Positions 14,536-22,053 of a stretch of DNA of 48,090 nucleotides are shown here, in pieces. Location of the stretch: NCBI GenBank assembly GCA_017887425.1, contig JAGHHZ010000006.1:1-48090 (forward strand), in the 5' to 3' direction. The notes under the pieces are model-generated. The model saw only the letters and a program-made list of their open reading frames with translations. It was not told the origin of the DNA and searched no databases. The stretch is from Bacilli bacterium. Lineage in GTDB: Bacteria > Bacillota_I > Bacilli_A > RF39 > UBA660. How positions within the stretch are numbered: the stretch's first letter is position 1; every line of letters begins with the position of its first letter. The translations under genes were made by a program, and so were the position numbers.

Positions 14536-15252
14536 ATGAATATACCTACTCATGTTGGAATTATTGTCGATGGCAATGGCAGGTGGGCTACAAAACGAGG
14601 AAAAAGTAGAAGTGAAGGCCATTTAGCTGGATCTAAAAACTTGGATAGCTTATGTCAATATATATTTGATCGTGGAATAAAAGTACTTAGTCTTTATGTT
14701 TTTTCGACTGAAAATTTCAAACGAAGTGATGAAGAAGTTAATTATTTAATGGATTTATTTGTAAAAAAGTTCAAAAAAGACTTTAAAACATTTAGTAAAA
14801 AAGGTATTAAAATTGTCTTTTCTGGAAGAAGAGAACCATTGAGACAAGAAATATTAGATATTATTGATGATATTACTTTAAAAACAAAAGATAATCAAAA
14901 TGGTATTTTAAATTTTTGTTTAAATTATGGTTCTCATGCAGAAATAATTGATGCTTGTAAAAAAATTGTTATCGATAGTGATAATGGTAAAATAAATGTA
15001 AATAAATTAGATGAGGACTTATTTAAAAAATATTTGTATAATGACTTACCAAACTTGGATTTATTAATTAGAACTGGTGGCGAACTACGTTTGAGTAATT
15101 TTATGTTGTGGCAAGCTGCTTATGCCGAATTTTATTTTACTAAGACGTTGTTTCCCGATTTTAATGATAAAGAGTTTGAAATAGCTCTAGAAGCTTATAA
15201 TAAGCGTGACAGAAGATTTGGGGGAATCAACTATGAAAAAAAGGATAATTAG
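14536..15252 (+). CDS. uppS: Isoprenyl transferase (undecaprenyl diphosphate synthase)
   Basis: A 238-aa cis-prenyltransferase that makes the C55 lipid carrier for cell-wall synthesis. It shows HVGIIVDGNGRWATKRG with the catalytic Asp near residue 14, YVFSTENFKR near 55, and LIRTGGELRLSNFMLWQAAY with EFYFTKTLFPDF near 175-210. It is the first gene of the uppS-cdsA-rseP operon, as in Bacillus, and overlaps cdsA by 20 bases. dxr, which usually sits between cdsA and rseP in Bacillus, is not here. Confidence 0.95.
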   Translation: MNIPTHVGIIVDGNGRWATKRGKSRSEGHLAGSKNLDSLCQYIFDRGIKVLSLYVFSTENFKRSDEEVNYLMDLFVKKFKKDFKTFSKKGIKIVFSGRREPLRQEILDIIDDITLKTKDNQNGILNFCLNYGSHAEIIDACKKIVIDSDNGKINVNKLDEDLFKKYLYNDLPNLDLLIRTGGELRLSNFMLWQAAYAEFYFTKTLFPDFNDKEFEIALEAYNKRDRRFGGINYEKKDN

Positions 15253-16024
15253 TGCGATTGTTGCTTTAATCATTTCATTACCACTAGTTTATATAGGTGG
15301 TATACCATTTTATATTTTAGCACTACTATTATCGTTAATAGCTTTTAAAGAAGTATTAGATTTAATTGTTAAAGATGATTATTGGGTAAGATTAGTCGGT
15401 TATATTTGTTTTTTGTTTTTAGTTGGCGCAAGTATAACTAAAAATAATTTTGATAATATTTTAGATTTTAAAATATTAGGAATTGTTTTATTAATTTATG
15501 GCACTTTAGCTTTAATTAAACATCGAAGTAAAGAATTCAACATTGAAAAGTGTTTTAGCTTGTTAGGAGTTAGTCTTTTTTTAGGAACTGCTTTTTCTAG
15601 TTTGATAATTTTAAGAAATATGAGTTTATATTATTTTATTTATATATTTTTAATTGCCATTATGACTGACACTTTTGCTCATTCAACTGGAACTTTATTT
15701 GGTAAAAATAAAATAAATGAAATATCGCCAAATAAATCTTGGGAAGGATGTTTAGGTGGAACTTTTTTCGGGACTTTAATAAGTGTTTTGTTTTATTTAA
15801 TTATTGTTAATCAAGATGTTAATTTATTTTTACTTATTTTTATTACCATCTTTTTATCAATAATTGGTCAGCTAGGAGATTTATTTTTCTCGCTTATAAA
15901 AAGACATTATCAAATTAAAGATTTTTCCAATATTATGCCAGGTCATGGGGGTATTTTAGATCGTTTAGATAGTGTGATATTTATTGCTTTAGCATTTATA
16001 TTTTTCATTAATTTTTTAATATAA
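15233..16024 (+). CDS. cdsA: Phosphatidate cytidylyltransferase
   Basis: A 263-aa integral membrane enzyme making CDP-diacylglycerol for phospholipid synthesis. There are about eight hydrophobic helices. The C-terminal family signature is present: IGQLGDLFFSLIKRHYQIKD, then the MPGHGGILDRLDS motif. NKSWEGCLGGT near residue 165 is also typical. ATG 15233 is preceded by GGGGGAATC inside the end of uppS; the longer frame upstream is shadow. Confidence 0.95.
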   Translation: MKKRIISAIVALIISLPLVYIGGIPFYILALLLSLIAFKEVLDLIVKDDYWVRLVGYICFLFLVGASITKNNFDNILDFKILGIVLLIYGTLALIKHRSKEFNIEKCFSLLGVSLFLGTAFSSLIILRNMSLYYFIYIFLIAIMTDTFAHSTGTLFGKNKINEISPNKSWEGCLGGTFFGTLISVLFYLIIVNQDVNLFLLIFITIFLSIIGQLGDLFFSLIKRHYQIKDFSNIMPGHGGILDRLDSVIFIALAFIFFINFLI

Positions 16025-16034
16025 AGGAGACTAT

Positions 16035-17075
16035 ATGACATTAATATATTTTATTTTAATACTTAGTGCAACAATTTTTGTTCACGAATTAGGACATTTT
16101 ATATTTGCTAAAAAAGCAGGTATTTATGTTTATGAATTTTGTATTGGTATGGGGCCAAGAATATTTAAATTTAAAAGAAAAAATGATGAAACAGAATATG
16201 GAATTAGATTATTACCAATCGGTGGCTTTTGTGCAATGGCAGGAGAAGACACGATTGAAGATGATAATGTTCCAAAAGAAAAAAAACTTCAAGCTAAAAC
16301 TTGGGGTCAAAGATTTATGACAATGGTTGCTGGAGTTATGTTTAACTTTATTTTCGCAATAATTTTACTATTTATCATTGGATTAATAAATGGTAATCCT
16401 AACAATCAGCCAATCGTTTCCAGCGTTCCTAATGATGGACCTAGCTATGCGGCAGGACTTAGAAGAGGGGATGAAATAACTAAACTAAACGGCGTTAAAA
16501 TTAATACTATCGATCGTCTTATGATCGAATATCAGATAAATTATGGGAAAACACTTGAATTAGAAGTATTAAGAGATAATGAAACTATTAATATTCAAAT
16601 TACACCTGAAGCTATCGAAACCGAACAAGGGACAGCTTATCAATACAATTTTGCTTTAGATGGAACTATTGAAACAGGATTTTTAGAAGCAATCGAATAT
16701 GCCATTACTAAATTTATGAGTTTAATTGAGCAGATGTTTGTAACTTTCGCTTATTTATTTACCGGTAAACTTAGTTTAACTAATTTATCAGGTCCGATTG
16801 GTATTTATAATATTGTCGATCAATCAGCTACAGCCGGTTTATTAAGTCTTGTTTCTTTAACAAGTTTATTAAGTATCAATGTTGGATTTATTAACTTATT
16901 ACCAATTCCAGCTTTTGATGGTGGAAGAATATTATTCTTGATAATTGAAAAAATAAGAAGAAAACCAGTTAAACCAGAAGTAGAAAATAGAATTCATGCT
17001 ATTGGTTTAGCTTTACTTATGTTACTTATGATTGTTGTAACTTATAATGATATCGTTCGTTTTATCATTAAGTGA
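16035..17075 (+). CDS. rseP: Site-2 protease, RIP metalloprotease RseP/RasP
   Basis: A 346-aa intramembrane zinc protease. The catalytic HELGH lies in the first helix (FVHELGHFIFAKKAG, near residue 17). A PDZ domain follows at about 125-195 (GPSYAAGLRRGDEITKLNG). The third-helix motif NLLPIPAFDGGRI near 285 carries the metal-binding Asp. The family cleaves anti-sigma factors and leftover signal peptides within the membrane. The RsgI-like protein at 893 is a conceivable substrate, by inference only. AAAGGAG precedes the ATG. Confidence 0.95.
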   Translation: MTLIYFILILSATIFVHELGHFIFAKKAGIYVYEFCIGMGPRIFKFKRKNDETEYGIRLLPIGGFCAMAGEDTIEDDNVPKEKKLQAKTWGQRFMTMVAGVMFNFIFAIILLFIIGLINGNPNNQPIVSSVPNDGPSYAAGLRRGDEITKLNGVKINTIDRLMIEYQINYGKTLELEVLRDNETINIQITPEAIETEQGTAYQYNFALDGTIETGFLEAIEYAITKFMSLIEQMFVTFAYLFTGKLSLTNLSGPIGIYNIVDQSATAGLLSLVSLTSLLSINVGFINLLPIPAFDGGRILFLIIEKIRRKPVKPEVENRIHAIGLALLMLLMIVVTYNDIVRFIIK

Positions 17076-17401
17076 TAATTCTTGATTGCTGTAAGTATTA
17101 TGACAAGATTGTTAATTTTTTATACTTAGAAAACGATATTATTTCCAAATTATTAATCCATTATTATCAAGAATATGTTTTTAATACTAAAAGTGAAAAA
17201 AGTAAAATAAAACTAGATGAAATAATGAGCCTATATACGGATAAAGAAGATTTTTATAAATATGTTCAAAATATTTTTGATTTAAAAAAGAGCAATGAAA
17301 TATATGATAATTACGATAAGATTATTAGAAAAATGTTAAAAATATACAAAAACTATGAAAACTATAAATTGACAAAGATAGAAAATTCGAGGTGGTTATA
17401 A
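17072..17401 (+). CDS. Hypothetical protein in the rseP-ABC operon
   Basis: A 109-aa ORF that starts with GTG overlapping the rseP stop as GTGA and ends by overlapping the next ATG as TAATG. There is no clear ribosome binding site, so translation would depend on coupling. The product is Tyr/Lys/Asp-rich and helical with no membrane segment, and matches nothing I know. The tight overlaps at both ends argue for a real gene, but base composition alone cannot prove coding. Confidence 0.55.
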   Translation: MIILDCCKYYDKIVNFLYLENDIISKLLIHYYQEYVFNTKSEKSKIKLDEIMSLYTDKEDFYKYVQNIFDLKKSNEIYDNYDKIIRKMLKIYKNYENYKLTKIENSRWL

Positions 17402-18300
17402 TGTTAAAAGTTAAAAATGTTACTAAATACTATGGTGACTTTAAAGCAGTTGATAATTTGTCATTTGAAGTAAAACCAGGAGAAATTTTCGGACTATTAG
17501 GAGTAAATGGTGCTGGAAAAACAACAACATTCAGAATGATTATGGGACTTCTTGATATGACAGAAGGAAGTATCACTTTAGATGGAAAAAAAATTGATTA
17601 TGATGTAACTGATGAAATCGGTTTTTTAACAGAAGAAAGAAGTTTGTTAACTAAATTAACAGTTAAAGAACAATGCATATATTATGGCATTTTAAAAGGG
17701 ATGAAAGAAGAAGAAATTATCAAAAGAACAAAAGAACTATTAGAAAAGTTTGAAATTCCTGAATATTTTGATAAAAAAATAAAAGAATTGTCTAAAGGTA
17801 ACCAACAAAAAGTCCAATTCATTACAGCAATTATTAATAATCCTAAATTGTTAATATTAGATGAACCGTTTAGTGGTCTAGATCCATTTAATGTTGAGTT
17901 ATTCAAAAAACAAATAGTTGAAATGTCTGAAAAAGGGAGTATGATTATTTTCTCATCTCACCGAATGGAACACGTTGAATTATTTTGTAAAAAATTAGTC
18001 GTTCTTTTAAATGGTAAAGCTGTTCTAGAAGGTGAATTAAAGAAAATAAAGGAACAATATCGCAAGAAAAATATTTTAATTAAAGGTGATATTGATCCTG
18101 ATAAGATTAAAAAAATCAAAGGTGTTATATCAGTTGTTGATAAAGCCGATGAATACGAAGTTAAAATTGAAGACGAAAAAATTGTTGAAGATGTTTTTAA
18201 ATATGTTACTAAATGTGATAATATAACTAAATTTTCTGTTGAAGAGCCAAGTTTAAATGAAATATTTGTAGCAAAAGTAGGTGAGTCATATGAAAAATAA
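17401..18300 (+). CDS. ABC transporter ATP-binding protein (NatA/YhaQ-like)
   Basis: A 299-aa ABC ATPase: Walker A GVNGAGKTTT (near residue 38), signature LSKGNQQKVQF (near 130), Walker B LLILDEPFSGLDP (near 152) and switch His in FSSHRMEHVE. The C-terminal domain of about 80 residues is typical of the NatA/YhaQ group, which powers ABC-2 exporters of sodium or unknown substrates. ATG 17401 follows GAGGTGG. It overlaps the permease gene by 11 bases. Confidence 0.9.
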   Translation: MLKVKNVTKYYGDFKAVDNLSFEVKPGEIFGLLGVNGAGKTTTFRMIMGLLDMTEGSITLDGKKIDYDVTDEIGFLTEERSLLTKLTVKEQCIYYGILKGMKEEEIIKRTKELLEKFEIPEYFDKKIKELSKGNQQKVQFITAIINNPKLLILDEPFSGLDPFNVELFKKQIVEMSEKGSMIIFSSHRMEHVELFCKKLVVLLNGKAVLEGELKKIKEQYRKKNILIKGDIDPDKIKKIKGVISVVDKADEYEVKIEDEKIVEDVFKYVTKCDNITKFSVEEPSLNEIFVAKVGESYEK

Positions 18301-19618
18301 ATTAAAGTTTTTAATTGGTGTTAGTTTAAGAAGAAAAGTTCAAACTAAATGGTTTTATATTGCTAATATATGTATTGCTTTAGTAATTATTGGTTTGGCT
18401 AATATCGATCATATCATTAATTTCTTTGGTGGAGATTTTGATCAAAAAACTAAAATTTATGTTATTGACAATACTGATGTCGCTTTTGATATTTTTAAGT
18501 CATCAGCCGACGCTAGTTTTAGTTTGACTGATGACAGTGAAAATAATTATGAAATAATCAATTCAGATAATTCCAAAGAAGAGATTATCGAAATGATAAA
18601 AACTAATGAAGAAGAAAAAAACTCTCTTGCTTTAGTTTTTGATTTAAATGAGGAAAATATTGTTAATGTTGAATTAATTAGTAATAATTTTGTCGATGCT
18701 TTAGATATGTCGATGATAAATAGTGCAGCTAATAGTGTTAAAGTTTATCTAGCGATGGAAAAATTTGATATTAGTGAAGAAGAAATAATGGCTATTAATT
18801 CTGGCGTGACGATTAATCGAACTGTATTAGATGAAAGTAAAGATTCTGCTGACGAAAATATGGAGATAATTATGTCGACTGTTTTTCCAATCTTCATTTT
18901 ACCATTTTTTATCTTAGTTATTTTCTTAGTTCAAATGATTGGAGCTGAAATTAACGATGAAAAGACAACTAGAGGAATGGAAATAATTATTGCTAATGTT
19001 TCACCACAAGTTCATTTTTTCAGTAAATGTATTGCTGGAAACTTATTCATTTTAATTCAAGGTGCATTATTGATATTATATGCTGTTTTAGGCTTCTTAT
19101 CACGCGGTTTCTTTGGTGATGTTAGTGGAATTAGTGACTTAGCTGGTCAGCTAACTGGTATGTTATCTAGTCTTTTCACTCCAAGTTTTGTTGATTCGTT
19201 AGTTTATGTAATTCCTTTAGTATTAGTTTTAATGATTTTAACTTTTATTGGTTATTCATTAGTAGCTGGTATTTTAGCTAGTATTACAACTAATACCGAG
19301 GATTTTCAACAGTTACAAACACCGATTATTTTAATCGTTTTATTAGGATACTATTTAGCGATGATGGCTGGAGCTTTTGAAGGGTCTGTTATAATTAATA
19401 TCTTTGGTTATATACCATTTATATCAGCTATTCTAAGTCCATCTTTATTAGTTATGGGTGAGTTTAGTGTTATCGATGTTATCATTTCAATCGCCTTAAT
19501 GGCTGTTACTATCTTTGTTTTAATAAAATACGGCTTAAGAATATATAAAGTTGGCATATTAAACTATTCTTCAAATGGTTTATGGAAAAAAATGTTTAAA
19601 GCTTTAAAGGAAAAATAA
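18290..19618 (+). CDS. ABC-2-type transporter permease (NatB/YhaP-like)
   Basis: A 442-aa permease. One helix (about 22-42) is followed by an outside domain of about 150 residues and then five or six helices from residue 200 onward. This matches the NatB/YhaP ABC-2 layout. It pairs with the ATPase just upstream. Start ATG 18290 follows AGTAGGTGAG; the GTG at 18281 is part of that ribosome binding site. The substrate cannot be read from sequence. Confidence 0.88.
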   Translation: MKNKLKFLIGVSLRRKVQTKWFYIANICIALVIIGLANIDHIINFFGGDFDQKTKIYVIDNTDVAFDIFKSSADASFSLTDDSENNYEIINSDNSKEEIIEMIKTNEEEKNSLALVFDLNEENIVNVELISNNFVDALDMSMINSAANSVKVYLAMEKFDISEEEIMAINSGVTINRTVLDESKDSADENMEIIMSTVFPIFILPFFILVIFLVQMIGAEINDEKTTRGMEIIIANVSPQVHFFSKCIAGNLFILIQGALLILYAVLGFLSRGFFGDVSGISDLAGQLTGMLSSLFTPSFVDSLVYVIPLVLVLMILTFIGYSLVAGILASITTNTEDFQQLQTPIILIVLLGYYLAMMAGAFEGSVIINIFGYIPFISAILSPSLLVMGEFSVIDVIISIALMAVTIFVLIKYGLRIYKVGILNYSSNGLWKKMFKALKEK

Positions 19619-19619
19619 T

Positions 19620-19979
19620 ATGTTAAAAGTAGTAGGAACAATGTTTTTTAAAGATGGCAAATTGCTAATTGATAAACCTCGAAAAAGACCGACATTTCAA
19701 ATGATTGGTGGTAGTGTTGAAGAAGGAGAAACTACTTTAGAAGCAGCAATTAGAGAATGTCATGAAGAATTAGGCGATAAAGCAATATTTGATGAAAGCA
19801 AAATAACGCCTGTTATGGATTTTGAAGAAATAGCAACAAGTGATCCGACTAAAAAAATTCATATGCATATTTTCAAATATGATGGCGAGTTAGAAGGTGA
19901 GCTAACAACATCTTCAGAAATTGAAAGCTTTATGTGGTTTGGCCAAAATGACGATGTTAATTTATTGTCTAATACTTAA
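19620..19979 (+). CDS. Nudix hydrolase, apparently shortened by a nonsense mutation
   Basis: A 119-aa protein with a complete Nudix box, GGSVEEGETTLEAAIRECHE followed by ELG (residues about 30-52), which binds the magnesium used to hydrolyse nucleoside diphosphate derivatives. The frame stops at TAA (19977-19979) after DDVNLLSNT. The same frame then continues with KNEILPYCIENKLIYNKTR to a TAA near 20038, which looks like the family's usual C-terminal helix. One base change (TTA to TAA) would explain it. The catalytic region is intact, so activity may survive. It starts one base after the permease stop. Confidence 0.85.
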   Translation: MLKVVGTMFFKDGKLLIDKPRKRPTFQMIGGSVEEGETTLEAAIRECHEELGDKAIFDESKITPVMDFEEIATSDPTKKIHMHIFKYDGELEGELTTSSEIESFMWFGQNDDVNLLSNT

Positions 19980-19999
19980 AAAAATGAAATTCTTCCTTA

Positions 20000-20027
20000 T
20001 TGCATTGAAAATAAATTAATATATAAT
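20000..20027 (+). promoter_or_regulatory. Promoter of tRNA-Leu
   Basis: TTGCAT (20000-20005), 16-nt spacer, TATAAT (20022-20027). The start site near 20034 lies inside the terminator hairpin of the upstream operon. Confidence 0.65.
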
Positions 20028-20050
20028 AAAACTAGATAATCTCTAGTTTT
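20028..20050 (+). terminator. Terminator of the ABC-Nudix operon
   Basis: A 9-bp stem AAAACTAGA / TCTAGTTTT (20028-20036 and 20042-20050). RNA coming from upstream can form it, while RNA started from the tRNA promoter lacks most of the first arm. Confidence 0.6.
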
Positions 20051-20054
20051 GATT

Positions 20055-20140
20055 GCATAGGTGGTGGAATTGGTAGACACGCAGGCTTGAGGGGCTTGTG
20101 AGATATTCTCGTGAGGGTTCAAGTCCCTTCCTGTGCACCA
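20055..20140 (+). tRNA. tRNA-Leu (anticodon GAG)
   Basis: A class II tRNA of 86 nt with CCA encoded (20138-20140). The acceptor GCATAGG (20055-20061) pairs with CCTGTGC (20130-20136). The anticodon stem CAGGC/GCTTG holds loop TTGAGGG, giving anticodon GAG, which reads CUC and CUU. A long variable arm and GGTTCAAGTCC-type T arm are present. The gene stands alone with its own promoter and terminator. Confidence 0.96.
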
Positions 20141-20186
20141 TAAGAGTTTAATCGGAACCTTTAGGTGTTTCGGATAAATTATAAAT

Positions 20187-20211
20187 AGAACTTGTCAAAA
20201 GTTCTTTTTTA
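20187..20211 (+). terminator. Terminator after tRNA-Leu
   Basis: AGAACTT (20187-20193) / AAGTTCT (20199-20205) with a five-base loop and T-run. It contains the -35 box of the following small RNA. Confidence 0.75.
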
Positions 20212-20220
20212 TGTTATTAT
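20192..20220 (+). promoter_or_regulatory. Promoter of candidate small RNA 2
   Basis: TTGTCA (20192-20197), 17-nt spacer, TATTAT (20215-20220), with no credible ORF downstream before a strong terminator. Confidence 0.6.
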
Positions 20221-20239
20221 GAATATGTCAAGGAAACTT

Positions 20240-20288
20240 GCATAAAATAAAAAGGGAACATTCAGTTTCGTCAAGTTGAATGTCTCCC
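20240..20288 (-). terminator. Minus-strand terminator of the locus 2 peptide mRNA
   Basis: Read on the minus strand, the stem formed by 20254-20264 and 20277-20288 is followed by CTTTTTATTTTATG. An RNA ending here overlaps the plus-strand small RNA by about 100 nt. Confidence 0.5.
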
Positions 20289-20317
20289 CAATAAATTGCC
20301 TTATGGCACTTATTCAG

Positions 20318-20353
20318 TGACACTTATTCTAGCGAATGAGTGTCATTTTTTTA
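20318..20353 (+). terminator. Terminator of small RNA 2
   Basis: A 12-bp stem TGACACTTATTC / GAATGAGTGTCA (20318-20329 and 20334-20345) with one G-T pair, TAGC loop and seven T. Confidence 0.85.
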
Positions 20354-20425
20354 TTACCACTATCATAATGATAAGGAGAAATAAAATGATAGCAATACTT
20401 TTATAATAAAAGTCTTAGTTTTCAT
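20343..20425 (-). CDS. Small hydrophobic peptide locus, toxin-like (locus 2), frame interrupted
   Basis: ATG at 20425 stands 10 nt behind a strong GAGAGGAGG on the minus strand. The direct frame gives 20 residues (MKTKTFIIKVLLSFYFSLSL) ending at 20363. In the -1 frame the same DNA encodes IAIILFLLIIMIVVIKK from 20396 to the TGA at 20343. One extra A in the AAAA run, or a -1 slip there, would join the basic N-terminus to this hydrophobic stretch and KK tail, giving a 27-residue classical toxin. The leader may hide the ribosome binding site, since ACCTC and GAGGT can pair. The minus-strand promoter is weaker: TTGATA, about 15 nt, TATTAT, near 20494-20520. It may be a decayed or slippage-controlled toxin. 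Confidence 0.42.
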
Positions 20426-20592
20426 CTTTATCAAACCTCCTCTCTATAAAGACTAGAGGTAGACACTCAACAACTGATATTCCCTATAAAAAGAATAATA
20501 TCAAAATAAAAAAATTATCAATATTAGATAAAATTAAATGATTAATATTTAAAAGAATAATGATTCGTGTTATTATATATGCGGAGGTATGT

Positions 20593-21477
20593 ATGAAAAC
20601 ATATGCAATTATTGAAATAGGTAGTAATAATACGAAAACTCATATTTATGAAAATGAAAAATTAATTTATGAAAATAATACAACAATCGAATTTAAAAAG
20701 AATTATTTAAAAGAAAATAAAATTTATCAGCCTGATTTAGACAAACTTTATGAATTAATTGAAAAAGCTATAGAATATACAACTAATGTCCATATATATG
20801 GTTGTAGTATTTTTAGAAATATAAAATTTGATGAATTACAACAAATCAATGATGAGTTAAATAAAAAATTTAAACTACAAATCGAAGTTGTATCACAAGA
20901 AGATGAAGCGTTATATACTGCTTTAGGTTGTTATAATGATATTGATTATAAAGAAAACATTTGCATCTTTATTGGTGGTGGTGGGTCAATAGAATTAATA
21001 TTTGTCAATAATAAAAAAATATTAGAAACTAAATATTATGATTTTGGTGTGGTTGATATAACTAATAAATTTTCTAGTTTAAAAGATGATATACCAACTT
21101 GTACTTTCGATGAAGTATACAATTATATAGATAAATTAATTGGTAATTTAAATATTAAAGCAGATATTTTAATATTAGCTGGTGGTGATCATCTTTATTG
21201 GTATAATAATGCAAATTATAAATTACTAGAAAATTCAATTTATCAAAATGATAAACAAAAATATATGATTACAACTGAAATGAGTGATGTTTATGACCAC
21301 GATGCCTTATTAACCTCTTTAGATAAAATAAGAGAAAATAGTGATAATCCGTTATGGTTCGATGGTTCAAGAGCAATGAAAGTAATAACTAATTTAATTT
21401 CTCATAAAGTTGATGCGAAATATATAATACCAACTAAAATTAACATGGAAGATGGTTTAAAAGAGAAGTTAAATTAA
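20593..21477 (+). CDS. Ppx/GppA-like phosphatase, C-terminus frameshifted
   Basis: A 294-aa member of the actin-fold Ppx/GppA group, which hydrolyses polyphosphate or pppGpp. Seen: YAIIEIGSNNTKTHIYEN (phosphate 1 loop), QEDEALYTALGCY near residue 105, ICIFIGGGGSIELI (phosphate 2, about 125) and ILILAGGDHLYW (adenosine-like motif, about 200). ATG 20593 follows GCGGAGG. The ORF ends at LKEKLN, and a tandem TTAAA duplication (GTTAAATTAAAT) sits exactly at the stop. Removing one TTAAA joins it to 53 further codons (to 21638). The main domain is complete, so the protein may still function. Confidence 0.75.
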   Translation: MKTYAIIEIGSNNTKTHIYENEKLIYENNTTIEFKKNYLKENKIYQPDLDKLYELIEKAIEYTTNVHIYGCSIFRNIKFDELQQINDELNKKFKLQIEVVSQEDEALYTALGCYNDIDYKENICIFIGGGGSIELIFVNNKKILETKYYDFGVVDITNKFSSLKDDIPTCTFDEVYNYIDKLIGNLNIKADILILAGGDHLYWYNNANYKLLENSIYQNDKQKYMITTEMSDVYDHDALLTSLDKIRENSDNPLWFDGSRAMKVITNLISHKVDAKYIIPTKINMEDGLKEKLN

Positions 21478-21638
21478 ATAATGAAGAAGTTTGGAATTCA
21501 ATTAAATCTAAAGTAGATAATTTTGATGAATTATCAATTTATACTATCTTTGATATTGCTCATAAAATAATGCAAGTTAAATACAACAAACTTTTTGATT
21601 TACCAACAGATTTATTTACACCAAACACAAGATGGTAA
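21478..21638 (+). pseudogene. Out-of-frame 3' extension of the Ppx-like gene
   Basis: From 21480 the -1 frame encodes NEEVWNSIKSKVDNF, then DELSIYTIFDIAHKIMQVKY and NKLFDLPTDLFTPNTRW, stopping at TAA 21636-21638. Composition and codon use look fully coding, but it has no start codon or ribosome binding site. Deleting one copy of the duplicated TTAAA at the upstream stop makes a single ORF of about 345 codons, EKLNNEEVW across the joint. I read this as a very recent frameshift. I do not recognise the domain. Confidence 0.65.
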
Positions 21639-21643
21639 TTTTT

Positions 21644-21670
21644 AAATAGTATAGAAATATACTATTTTTT
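21644..21670 (+). terminator. Terminator before padR
   Basis: Ten-bp stem AAATAGTATA / TATACTATTT (21644-21653 and 21658-21667) with GAAA loop and T-run. Confidence 0.85.
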
Positions 21671-21681
21671 AAATTTAGATA

Positions 21682-21711
21682 CTTGACAATGCAAGGTAGT
21701 TGGTATATAAT
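21682..21711 (+). promoter_or_regulatory. Consensus promoter with likely PadR operator
   Basis: TTGACA (21683-21688), 17-nt spacer, TATAAT (21706-21711). The near-palindrome TACTTG-N6-CAAGGTA covers the -35 box, a natural place for autorepression by the PadR protein encoded next. Confidence 0.75.
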
Positions 21712-21729
21712 TTTAATTAGAGGTGATTT

Positions 21730-22053
21730 ATGAATACCCAATTTAAGAAAGGAGTACTAGAACTGATTGTTTTATTAGCTGTCAGTAAGAAAGACATGTA
21801 TGGTTATGAATTAGTTTTAGAAGTATCAAAATTCGTCGATGTTAACGATGGAACAATTTATCCATTACTTAAAAGATTAACTAATGATAAATATTTCGAA
21901 ACATATCTAGTCGATTCGACTGAAGGACCAGCGAGAAAATATTATAAAATAACGGTTCTAGGAAAAGAAAGAGTTAAAGAATTAAAACAAAACTGGACAA
22001 CATTTGTAAGTGGTGTTGATAAATTTATAAAGGAGTGTACGAAAGATGAATAA
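21730..22053 (+). CDS. PadR-family transcriptional regulator
   Basis: A 107-aa winged-helix protein: KKGVLELIVLLAVSKKDMYGYEL, then the winged-helix core DGTIYPLLKRLTNDKYFE and GPARKYYKIT (wing), the hallmark of PadR proteins. They usually repress their own operon and a membrane-stress or transport gene. It overlaps the next gene by eight bases, and the PadR plus HAAS-domain pair is a common Firmicutes module. Ribosome binding site AGAGGTGAT. Confidence 0.93.
   Translation: MNTQFKKGVLELIVLLAVSKKDMYGYELVLEVSKFVDVNDGTIYPLLKRLTNDKYFETYLVDSTEGPARKYYKITVLGKERVKELKQNWTTFVSGVDKFIKECTKDE

Larger units (their letters stand above)
20227..20353 (+). ncRNA. Candidate small RNA, possible type I antitoxin (locus 2)
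   Basis: About 125 nt between a good promoter and a strong terminator, highly structured and without a credible ORF. Hairpin one is GGGAACATTCA / TGAATGTCTCCC (20254-20288, one bulge). Hairpin two is a small GCC/GGC stem near 20298-20307. Hairpin three is the terminator stem (20318-20345). The RNA is antisense to the 3' part of the minus-strand peptide mRNA, which would end at hairpin one read in the other direction. The geometry repeats that of locus 1. Confidence 0.5.
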
